From Kofleriaceae bacterium (lineage in GTDB: Bacteria > Myxococcota_A > Polyangia > Haliangiales > Haliangiaceae), in assembly GCA_018058095.1 (NCBI GenBank), contig JAGPCO010000055.1:1-46586 (forward strand): a stretch of 46,586 nt of DNA, in the 5' to 3' direction. A program made the position numbers and the translations under genes. The notes below the pieces were generated by a model that saw nothing but the letters and a program-made list of their open reading frames with translations, searched no databases and was not told the origin of the DNA. Below, one piece after another: positions 9,410 to 18,000 of this stretch (the stretch's first letter is position 1; each line of letters starts with the position of its first letter).

Positions 9410-10030
9410 ATGTCGACCACCTCCCCGCGCCTCTCCGTCTCGCTCGCCGGCCTGATCGCCGTCCTCGCCACCGCCGCCGCCGCTGCTGCCCAGCCGGGGC
9501 CTGGTCCTCGTCCCGGGCCGCCGCCACGCCATGGCTGGGAGCTGGCGGCTGGCGTGAACGGCGGCGAGATCAACTGCGACAGCCAGGACGACCTGTGTGA
9601 CGGCGTGACCGAGGCCGGCGGCCTGTACCTGGCCGCCACCTACATGTTCTCGCCCCGGCTCGGCGTCACCGCCGAGACCTGGCCGATGGTGCACAGCGAG
9701 GACCTGTACTCCTTCACCCACGTGGTCTCCACGATCGGCGTGACCTGGCGGCCGGTCCCGGTGCTCGCCGTCCGCGGCGGCCTCGGCAGCGCCTACGCCC
9801 GGCTGCAGGCCGACGTGGTCGGCCTCGACCGCCGGACCGAGAACGCGCCGGCGGTCCTGCTGGGCGCGGCCCTCGACGTGGTGCGCGCGCCGCGCTGGGC
9901 CCTCGACGTCCACGCCCGGGTCGGGGCGGGCTTCTACGGCAACGACGCCGACGGCGACGGCGAGCCCGACGTGGTCGCGCGCAACGTCGGCCTCGGCCTC
10001 GCCTTCACGTACCTGCTGTCGGCGCGGTGA
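9410..10030 (+). CDS. Small outer-membrane beta-barrel-like protein
   Basis: The product is 206 residues with a Sec signal peptide (SLAGLIAVLATAAAAAAQ). ATG 9410 has AAGGAG at 9399-9404, so this gene uses a normal ribosome binding site, unlike many neighbours. The mature part alternates hydrophobic and polar residues in strands: GGLYLAATYMFSPRLGVTAE, VVSTIGVTWRPVPVLAVRGG, and a final strand VGLGLAFTYLLSAR. This is the pattern of eight-stranded OmpA/OprF-type barrels. The C-terminus does not end in Phe. An acidic loop, NDADGDGEPD, could bind calcium. No partner genes were identified. Confidence 0.75.
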   Translation: MSTTSPRLSVSLAGLIAVLATAAAAAAQPGPGPRPGPPPRHGWELAAGVNGGEINCDSQDDLCDGVTEAGGLYLAATYMFSPRLGVTAETWPMVHSEDLYSFTHVVSTIGVTWRPVPVLAVRGGLGSAYARLQADVVGLDRRTENAPAVLLGAALDVVRAPRWALDVHARVGAGFYGNDADGDGEPDVVARNVGLGLAFTYLLSAR

Positions 10031-10051
10031 GCCGGCGCGCTCGGCCCCGGG

Positions 10052-10918
<867 letters not shown>

Positions 10919-10953
10919 GGCGGCACGGTAGCGGGCCCGGCCCGACGAGGCAA
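10919..10953 (-). promoter_or_regulatory. Leaderless-type promoter of panC
   Basis: On the minus strand, TTGCCT at 10953-10948, 17 bases, TACCGT at 10930-10925, then 6 bases to GTG 10918. No ribosome binding site precedes the start. Confidence 0.62.
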
Positions 10954-10972
10954 CCGGCGCCGGCGCCCGCGC

Positions 10973-12040
10973 TCACGGCGTCGGGAAGAGCTGGCCGCCG
11001 CCGACGCTGCCGAGCACGCACATGACGGTCTCGGTGCAGTCGGGGAAGGCGGCGAACAGGCGCATGAGCTGCTGGCTGTCGAGGCTCATCGCGTCGCACG
11101 GGAACTGCTGGGCCGCGGTCAGGCAGCGGTCGGCCCGGGCTGGCTGGTAACAGGTGCCGTTGCCGCCTGGCCCGAGCGCGCGCAGGGCCTGGGCCAGCTG
11201 GTCGAGCACCACGCCGTTGCTGCCGCCGCACTGCTGGTCGCGGTCGCGCAGGGCGCCGAGGAAGCGCTCGAGGAACCGATCCGCGGTCGGGGTGCCGCCC
11301 GGGCTCGGCGCCGGCACCGGATCGTCGGGCGGAACCGGGGGCATGGGCGGGGCGAGATCGTCGGGGTCGGTCGGGGCCGGCACGCCGGGCGGGCTGCTCC
11401 ACGGGTCCGCTGGGTCGGGTGGCGTGGCGCCTTGCCCGCCGCCCTGGTCGGGCGCGACCTGGCCTGGCATCGCGCCCTGGCCGCCCGGGCCGGTCGGCTG
11501 CGGGTTGGTCGGCATGCGGTCGTCGTCACCACCGCTGGCCGGGGTCAGGGCGCGGGCCGGCTTGGCCACGCTGGGCTTGGGCGGCACCAGCAGCATCACG
11601 ACCGACACCGCGATGGCGATGGCCGCGAGCACGACGACGATCATCGGCCAGCGCCGGGCCAGCCACGAGCCGCGCGCCTCGGCGTCGGCGCCGACCGGGT
11701 ACCCGGGCGAGATGGTGGTGGCAGGGCTCGGGCTCATGCCGGCCAGCAGCGACGGTGCGGCATGGCCGTTGCTGCCGCTGGCGCCGGGCAGGTAGGCCAC
11801 CACGGCCTGGGCAGGCGGTGGCGTCGGCGCCAGCGCCGCTGGGCCGGTGGCAATGTGTGGCAGGGCGGCCGGGGCGAGGGCACCACCGCTGGTGGTCGGG
11901 CCCCCACCACGCCAGGCGACGAGGTCGGCCCGGCAGTGCTTGCAGCGGCCGGCGATCGGGTGGATGAGCCCGCCGCAGGCCGGGCAGGGCACCCGGGCGT
12001 CGGCAGGAGACGGAACACCAGCGCGAGCGAGAGCTGCCAA
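10973..12040 (-). CDS. Zinc-ribbon membrane protein with Pro-rich linker
   Basis: The product is about 355 residues. A zinc ribbon lies near the N-terminus, with Cys19 and Cys22 (CPAC) and Cys33 and Cys36 (CKHC). Next are a low-complexity Pro/Ala/Gly stretch, one membrane helix at about residues 128-150 (WPMIVVVLAAIAIAVSVVML), a Pro/Gly/Asp-rich linker, and a small folded C-terminal domain with several Cys (QQCGGSNGVV, CYQPARADRC, FPCDAMS, FPDCTETVMC). The ribbon should be cytoplasmic and the Cys-rich end periplasmic. The start is uncertain: TTG at 12040 was taken because AGGA precedes it and the ribbon follows closely. No function is assigned. Confidence 0.7.
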   Translation of the reverse strand: MAALARAGVPSPADARVPCPACGGLIHPIAGRCKHCRADLVAWRGGGPTTSGGALAPAALPHIATGPAALAPTPPPAQAVVAYLPGASGSNGHAAPSLLAGMSPSPATTISPGYPVGADAEARGSWLARRWPMIVVVLAAIAIAVSVVMLLVPPKPSVAKPARALTPASGGDDDRMPTNPQPTGPGGQGAMPGQVAPDQGGGQGATPPDPADPWSSPPGVPAPTDPDDLAPPMPPVPPDDPVPAPSPGGTPTADRFLERFLGALRDRDQQCGGSNGVVLDQLAQALRALGPGGNGTCYQPARADRCLTAAQQFPCDAMSLDSQQLMRLFAAFPDCTETVMCVLGSVGGGQLFPTP

Positions 12041-12141
12041 TGTCCTATCAATGTGCCAGGTGGACCCGGCCGCGGCAACCGCCGCGTACCCGGCCACGCA
12101 CTGGCGCCGGTGGTGCCAGGAGGTGCGTAGCCACGGTGACG

Positions 12142-12178
12142 TTGCCAGGGGCCCAGGCCGGCCGCACAGTGTTCGCTC
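12142..12178 (+). promoter_or_regulatory. Promoter of the metallophosphoesterase gene
   Basis: TTGCCA at 12142-12147, 17 bases, CACAGT at 12165-12170, then 8 bases to ATG 12179. The mRNA would be leaderless or have at most a base or two before the start codon. Confidence 0.55.
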
Positions 12179-13060
12179 ATGTTCGCCTCGCCCCAGGTCG
12201 ATCCCGCCAGCACCACGCCGGGGCCCGGTCGCGCCCGCCGGCGGCCCCGCCGTCCGCCGCCGCTGCCGGTGCTGGCCGAACACGAGGTCGTGGTGGCCGG
12301 GCTCGACCCACGCCACGACGGCGTGCGGGTCGCGCACCTGTCGGACATCCACGTCGGCAACATGACCCCGGCCGGTCACGTGCGGGCGGCGATCGCGCTC
12401 GCCAGCGGCGCCGGCGCCGACCTCATCGTCATGACCGGCGACTACGTGTGCTGGCGCCGGCACGAGGTCGAGGCGGCGCGCGAGCAGCTGGCCGGTCTGC
12501 GCGCGCCGCGGGTCCTCACCGTGCTCGGCAACCACGACTACTTCACCCACGCGCGCGGCATGACCGCGGCGCTGGTCGACCAGGGCTACGAGGTGCTGCG
12601 CAACCAGCACACCGTGGTCGAGCTGCGCGGCGCGCCGCTGACCGTGGTCGGGATCGACGATCCGGTCACCCGCCACCACGACGTCGAGGCCGCCTTCGCC
12701 GGGGTGGCGCGCCGCGCCGGCAGCCTGGTGTTGTGCCACGCCCCCGACGCCGCACCTGGCCTGGCCCGCGCCGGCGCCGGGCTGGTGCTGTCGGGTCACA
12801 CCCACGGCGGTCAGATCTACGTGCCCGGGGTGACCGACCGCATCATGCGCCGCCTCGGCCTCAACTACCGCGGCGGCCACTACGCCGTCGGCGACACCAC
12901 CGCGCTGTACGTGACGCCGGGCGTCGGCTTCTCCGGCGTGACCCACCGGGTCGGGCCGGGCACTGCGGCCGAGGTCGCGCTGCTCACCCTGCGCGCGCCC
13001 CGGGCTACGGCGCCGGCGGGTACGGCGCGAAGCGCTGGCGCGACTGCCGCTGCTGGTTGA
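12179..13060 (+). CDS. Calcineurin-like metallophosphoesterase (YaeI-type)
   Basis: The product is 293 residues. The five metal-binding blocks of the family are in order: HLSDIHVGN (about residue 53), MTGDYV (about 87), LGNHDYF (about 118), VLCHAPD (about 189), and SGHTHGGQIY (about 207). The C-terminal pattern GHTHGGQ...G is typical of the YaeI group of di-metal phosphoesterases, several of which act on phospholipids or UDP-sugars; the substrate here is unknown. The N-terminus is basic without an obvious membrane helix. Its last 56 bases overlap, tail to tail, the gene ending at 13005 on the other strand. Confidence 0.93.
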   Translation: MFASPQVDPASTTPGPGRARRRPRRPPPLPVLAEHEVVVAGLDPRHDGVRVAHLSDIHVGNMTPAGHVRAAIALASGAGADLIVMTGDYVCWRRHEVEAAREQLAGLRAPRVLTVLGNHDYFTHARGMTAALVDQGYEVLRNQHTVVELRGAPLTVVGIDDPVTRHHDVEAAFAGVARRAGSLVLCHAPDAAPGLARAGAGLVLSGHTHGGQIYVPGVTDRIMRRLGLNYRGGHYAVGDTTALYVTPGVGFSGVTHRVGPGTAAEVALLTLRAPRATAPAGTARSAGATAAAG

Positions 13061-14273
13061 GGCGCGTCAGCTCGGCGGCGGTGTAGCCGTCGGCGCCGCC
13101 GGCCGGCAGGTGGGACCGGACCCACGCCACCACCTGGCGGCGGACCCGGGCGCCGGCCTCGACCTCGGCGGCCGGGCCGTCCTCGACGCAGGCGTCCCAC
13201 AGCTCGAACAGCAGGCGGCGGCGGGTCGGCGCGTCGACGTCGGTGCGGGCCCACAGGCGCGCCAGGTCGGTCCGGACGCTGGCCTCGGCCCCGGCCAGGG
13301 TGCGCGCCTTCTCGGCCCGGGCCATGCCGACGCGTTCGTCCCGGGTGGCGTCGAGCAGCGCCAGCTTGCGGGCCGCGTAGGGGTCGGCGCCCGACGAGCG
13401 CATGGCCCAGTCGGTCAGATCGAAGCCACCGCTGAGGATCGGCAGGATCGCCGGCGCGTGTTGCTTGCGCTGCTCGGGGTCGCGCGGCGCGCCGATGGCC
13501 ACCGGCTGCGGCTTGATCGGCCCGGCCTCGCTCTGGCCGATCGGGTCCTCGGCCCAGGCGGCGAGCGCGCGGCCGAGGTCGCGCGGGCTCGGCAGCGCGA
13601 GCTTGACGCGCAGGTTGCGGGCGTCCTTGATCGTCGCCTGGCCGTCGCGCCCGACCTGCATCGTGAACACGCCCTCGTCGGCGCGGGCGGTGCCGCCACC
13701 GGCTGGCTGGATGAGGCCGGTGCGAACGTCGGCGGTCGGGCCCGGCACGGCGCGGGCCGCCTCGGCGGCGACGACCGAGTCCGGCAGCGACGTCAGGTCG
13801 GGCCGGCGCATGCGCAGGGCGCCGGGGCCCGGCTGGCCGCCGCCGCCGTCGGGTCCGCCCGGCGGCGTGGTGCCGGCGCCGCCCTCGCTGGCGGTCACGC
13901 TGCTGCCGGCGCCGGTGCTGGTGGTGAGCGCGCCGGCGCCGGGGCCGGGCGGCGCCGCGGTCGGTCGCGTCGTCGCGGGGGCGAGCGCGGTGGGGGCGGG
14001 CGCCGGCGCCGGCGCCACGTCGCCTGGCGGGGCCGGCGCGATCACGACCAGCTCGACGCCGGTGGCCGTCGCGGCCCCGGCCAGCGGCGCGACCACGTCG
14101 ATCAGCTCGAGGTCGGAGCCGGCCCGCCGCGTCGCCGACGAGTCCGCCACATGATGACGAGGTCGGTCGAGCTCGCCGAGCAGCCCCAGCAGCAGCACGT
14201 GGATCAGCACCGACCCGGCCAGCACGGCGGGCAGATCGGGGCGAGACGGGCGGCTGGCGCGACCGGAGCGCAC
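13005..14273 (-). CDS. TonB-like protein with N-terminal membrane anchor
   Basis: The product is about 422 residues. A basic N-terminus is followed by one membrane helix at residues 14-33 (SVLIHVLLLGLL), a pattern typical of TonB-family energy transducers. A long Pro/Ala/Gly-rich periplasmic spacer (about 60-170) follows, then a folded domain containing FTMQVGRDGQATIKD and a helical C-terminal part rich in Arg. The strand pattern V-x-x-D-G-x-x resembles TonB/AgmX C-terminal domains but lacks their terminal motif, so the assignment is by layout only. GTG 14273 is the first start leaving a normal anchor; no ribosome binding site is clear. It is divergent from the sigma factor gene. Confidence 0.68.
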   Translation of the reverse strand: MRSGRASRPSRPDLPAVLAGSVLIHVLLLGLLGELDRPRHHVADSSATRRAGSDLELIDVVAPLAGAATATGVELVVIAPAPPGDVAPAPAPAPTALAPATTRPTAAPPGPGAGALTTSTGAGSSVTASEGGAGTTPPGGPDGGGGQPGPGALRMRRPDLTSLPDSVVAAEAARAVPGPTADVRTGLIQPAGGGTARADEGVFTMQVGRDGQATIKDARNLRVKLALPSPRDLGRALAAWAEDPIGQSEAGPIKPQPVAIGAPRDPEQRKQHAPAILPILSGGFDLTDWAMRSSGADPYAARKLALLDATRDERVGMARAEKARTLAGAEASVRTDLARLWARTDVDAPTRRRLLFELWDACVEDGPAAEVEAGARVRRQVVAWVRSHLPAGGADGYTAAELTRLNQQRQSRQRFAPYPPAP

Positions 14274-14405
14274 GGAGATAGGACTAGTATGTCCCCGAAA
14301 CCGTTGCCCCGTTCGAACGATCTCCGGGCGTCGACGTGGCGGCCGACACCTCGGGCTGGTCCGCTGACATGTACCGGTAGCCATGCTCACGCCCGGAAGG
14401 ACGCC

Positions 14406-14459
14406 ATGACCCACGGACGCGCCGCCCATCGCCCCCCAGCGCCGGGGTGGACGCCATGA
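14406..14459 (+). CDS. Possible 17-residue leader peptide upstream of the sigma factor
   Basis: ATG 14406 has a strong Shine-Dalgarno, GGAAGGA at 14395-14401. The frame encodes MTHGRAAHRPPAPGWTP and stops at TGA 14457-14459, which overlaps the sigma factor ATG at 14456 as ATGA. A short frame with a good ribosome binding site ending exactly on the next start is the usual sign of translational coupling. The sequence GGACGCCATGA occurs at both starts, 50 bases apart, so a local duplication is the alternative explanation. Confidence 0.4.
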   Translation: MTHGRAAHRPPAPGWTP

Positions 14460-15088
14460 TCTTCGGCATGTTGCTGCGCCTCTTCGGAGGCGCCACCGAC
14501 CCGGCCGCCACCCTGGCCCGGGCCGGGCGAGGCGACGCCGACGCCATCCGCGCGGTGTTCGACCAGCACGTCGACGGCCTGTACGCCTTCGTCTACTACC
14601 GGGTCGGGCGCGACGCCGCCCTGGCCGAGGATGTGGTGCAGGAGACCCTGAGCGGCGCGCTGACCCGGGTCGCGCAGTACGACCCCGGCCGCGGCTCGGT
14701 CGCGACCTGGCTGGCCACGCTGTCGCGCAACGTCATCCGCGACCACCTGCGAGCGCACCGACGCGGCGACGAGCTGGCGGCGCAGTGGAGCCGCATCGAC
14801 CGCAGCCTGGCCCAGATCTACCAGGCGCTGGCGGCGGCGCCGCTGCCGGGCGACGTGCTCGAGCGCGACGAGACGCGCGACCTGGTCAACATGACCATCG
14901 CCAACCTGCCCGAGCAGTACCGCACCGTCCTCACCCGCAAGTACGTCGATGGCGCCAGCCTCGAGGCGGTGGCCGGCGAGCTCGGCCTCTCGGCCGACGC
15001 CGCCAAGAGCCTCCTGGCCCGAGCCCGGCGCGCCTTCCGCGACGTCTTCACCACCCTCGGTCAATCCCTGTCGGAGGTCTCGCCATGA
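14456..15088 (+). CDS. ECF-type RNA polymerase sigma factor
   Basis: The product is 210 residues. Region sigma2 covers about residues 25-100: AIRAVFDQHVDGLYAFVYYR, AEDVVQETLSGAL, and SVATWLATLSRNVIRDHLR. Region sigma4 covers about 145-195: LPEQYRTVLTRKYVDG then EVAGELG-like AVAGELGLSADAAKSLLARARRAF, a helix-turn-helix for the -35 element. There is no sigma3. The start at 14456 has GGGG/GG upstream; GTG 14447 in frame is an alternative. The stop overlaps the next start (ATGA at 15085-15088), so the sigma factor and the FecR-containing membrane protein are made together. That layout suggests a sigma/anti-sigma pair. Confidence 0.93.
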   Translation: MIFGMLLRLFGGATDPAATLARAGRGDADAIRAVFDQHVDGLYAFVYYRVGRDAALAEDVVQETLSGALTRVAQYDPGRGSVATWLATLSRNVIRDHLRAHRRGDELAAQWSRIDRSLAQIYQALAAAPLPGDVLERDETRDLVNMTIANLPEQYRTVLTRKYVDGASLEAVAGELGLSADAAKSLLARARRAFRDVFTTLGQSLSEVSP

Positions 15089-18000
15089 GCACGCAACCCG
15101 ATCCGTCCGCGCCGACCTCGGCCGCTGCCACCGGTGGTGAACCCGCCGCCGACGCCATGCTCGAGCGCAACGTCGAGACCCTGCTGGCGGCCGGGCCGAC
15201 CACGCCGGCGCCGGCGCCGACGATGGACGCCCAGGCCAAGGCCCGGGTCCGCGACGCCCTGGTGGCCCGGCACGCGGTCGCCGGCGCCGGTCGCGCGGGT
15301 GGCCGGGCCCGGACGCCGCTGCTCGCCATCGGTGGTGGGCTGGCGGCGGCGGCGGCGGTCGCGCTCGCGGTCGGCGCGGTGCTGGGTGGTGACGGCGCCA
15401 CCGGCGGCGGCGGCCCGGTGCCGACCACGCCGCGCATGCAGCTGGCCGACGGGACCGAGATCCTGACCCGGGCCGGGGCCAAGGTCGACGTGCTCGGGCC
15501 GCGCCGGGTCCGCGTCACCGGCAGCGTGTTGCTCGACGTGGCGTCGCGCGTGGGACCGGGCCCGGGCGCCGACAAGGTGCCGTTCGTGGTCGAGACCCCG
15601 CACGGCACCCTCACCGTGCTCGGCACCCGCTTCGTCGTCGACGCCGGCGCCGACCTGACCGCCGCCGCCGTCATCCGCGGCGCGGTCAAGGTCGCGACCG
15701 ACCAGGGCGAGGTGGTGGTGCGCGCCGGCGAGCGGGCCGAGAGCCGGCGCGGCCAGGTGCCGACGCGTGGCCCGGCGCCGCGCCTGTCGCACCTGGCGAG
15801 CTGGGCCCGCGCCCTGCGCCGCGCCGACGAGGATCACGCCGAGCAGCCGCTGCGCAACGGCACCCTGTTCGCGCGCGACCCCAACCGGCAGGACCAGGAG
15901 TTCCGGCTGCCGATGGCCAACCTGACGGTCGACGCCGTCGTCCACAACCAGGTCGCACGCGTCGCGCTCGACCAGACCTTCACCAACCCGCGCGAGCGCG
16001 AGCTCGAGGGGGTGTATCGCTTCGCCATCCCGGCCGACGCCGCGCTGCAGCGGCTGGCGATGTACGTCGACGGCACCCTGACCGAGTCGGCGGTGGTCGA
16101 GCGCATGCAGGCTCGTCGCATCTACGAGGACCTGGTGTACCGCCGCATCGATCCGGGCCTGCTCGAGTGGGCCGGCGCCGGTCGGCTCGACCTGCGCGTG
16201 TACCCGCTGCGGGCCAAGCAGGACAAGCGCCTGATGCTGGCCTACACCCAGAGCCTGCCGCGCCTGTACGACGACTGGACCCTGGCCGTGCCGCTGCCCG
16301 AGGTCGATGGCCCGGTCGGCACGCTGGTGATGAAGGTGCGGATCGACGACTGCGGCGCGTGTGAGGTGCACTCGCCGAGCCACCCGGTCACGGTCAGTCG
16401 CGACGGCGCGGCGGCGATCGTCACCTACCAGGAGGCGGGCGCGAAGATCGGCGATTCGCTGGTCCTGACCGTGCGCGACCCCGAGACCTCGGCCCGGGTG
16501 GCGCGCCACGCCGAGGGTGGGCAGACCTACCTCGGGGTGCGGGCGCGGCCGCAGCTGGCGGCGCCGGCGGCGGCCGAGCACCGGGCCCGGACCTGGGTCA
16601 TCCTCGACGACGTCAGCGCCTCGCGCGGGCGCAGCGAGCGGCGGGCGCAGGCCGACCTGATCGACCGCCTGCTGACCGAGCTCGACGAGGACGATCGGGT
16701 CGCCGTGCTGGCGTTCGATACCACCGTGCGCAGCTTCGGCGCGCTGACCCGGGTCGACGACGTCGACCGGCGGGCGGTGCGCGAGTTCGTGGTCGACAAG
16801 GAGCCGGGCGGCGTCGGCGCGACCGACCTGGGCGGCGCGCTCGGGCGCGCGCTCGAGGTGCTGGCCGGGGTGGCGCCGACCGACGCCCACATCGTGTACC
16901 TCGGGGACGGCGTCATCACCGGCGGTCAGCGCGACCTCGGCGCGCTGCGGGCCCAGCTCGGCGGCCGCGCGGTGTTCGTCGGCGTCGGCGTCGGCGACGG
17001 CGTCGACCAGCCGACCCTGCGCGCGCTGGCCGACGCCACCGGTGGCGCGGCGGTGACGCTCGACCTGGCCGACGACCTCGGCTGGCGCGCGTTCGACCTG
17101 GTCGCGATGCTGCACGGGGCCCGGGTCACCGGGCTCAGCGCGGTGCTGGTCGACGCCGCCGGCGTGCCGGTGGCCGACCAGGCCACGTACCTCGGCGCCG
17201 GCCAGCTGGCCGAGGGCGAGGAGCTCGACCTGGCGGCGCGGGTGCCGGACGGCGCGCGCCCGGCTGCCCTGATCCTGGCCGGCCAGCTCGCCGGCGCGCC
17301 GTGGCAGCAGCGCATCGAGCTGGCCAGCGCGCAGGACCGCGGCGCCGCCGGCTACCTGCCGCGCCTGTGGGCGCAGCGCCACGTCGCCGCCCGCCTGCTC
17401 GCCAAGTTCGATCACGTGCCGGCGCCGCCGTGTGTCGCCAGCACGCGGACGCGTTGCCCGACCGACGACGAGGTGGCGGCGGCGCGGCGCGAGGAGATCC
17501 GGCGCGAGGTGGTCGCGCTCGGCAAGCAGCACTTCCTGCTGTCACGCCACACCTCGCTGCTGGTGCTCGAGAACGACGCGATGTACGCCAAGTACGACGT
17601 GACCAAGGGCAGCGGCGCGACCTGGGCGCCGTACCCGCTGCCGGCCACGGTGCCGGTGGCGGCGACGCCGGTGGTGACCGCGCCGGTGGCGAGCGGCGAC
17701 GAGCCCGGCCTCGAGCGGGTGGCGCGCCCGCTGCTGGGCCCCCCCGAGGAGGAACTGGGCACGCTGTGGGGCACCGAGCGAGCCGAGGCGCGCGGCGCCT
17801 TCGGCCTGGGCGTGAGCGGCGGCGGCACCGGCTGGGGCACGATCGGCACCGGCCGGTTCGGCACCATCGGCCGCGGCTCGGGAACGGGCTCGGGCTTCGG
17901 GCTGGGCGCCAGCGGCTTTGGTCCGGGCGGCGGCGGCGCGACCGCGGTGCCGGCGGCGACCAGCTCGAGCGTCAGCCCGGACGACGCGACCGCGCCGCTG

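Noticed and set aside
14311-14335. GAAC...CGTC as an autoregulated ECF promoter before the sigma gene
   Set aside because: The boxes are only about 10 bases apart, too close for the usual 16-17 base spacing.
15061-17532. Long open minus-strand frame of over 800 codons opposite the FecR/VIT/VWA gene
   Set aside because: Its product is Arg/His/Gly-rich without motifs, as expected opposite GC-rich coding DNA. The plus-strand frame has clear domains.
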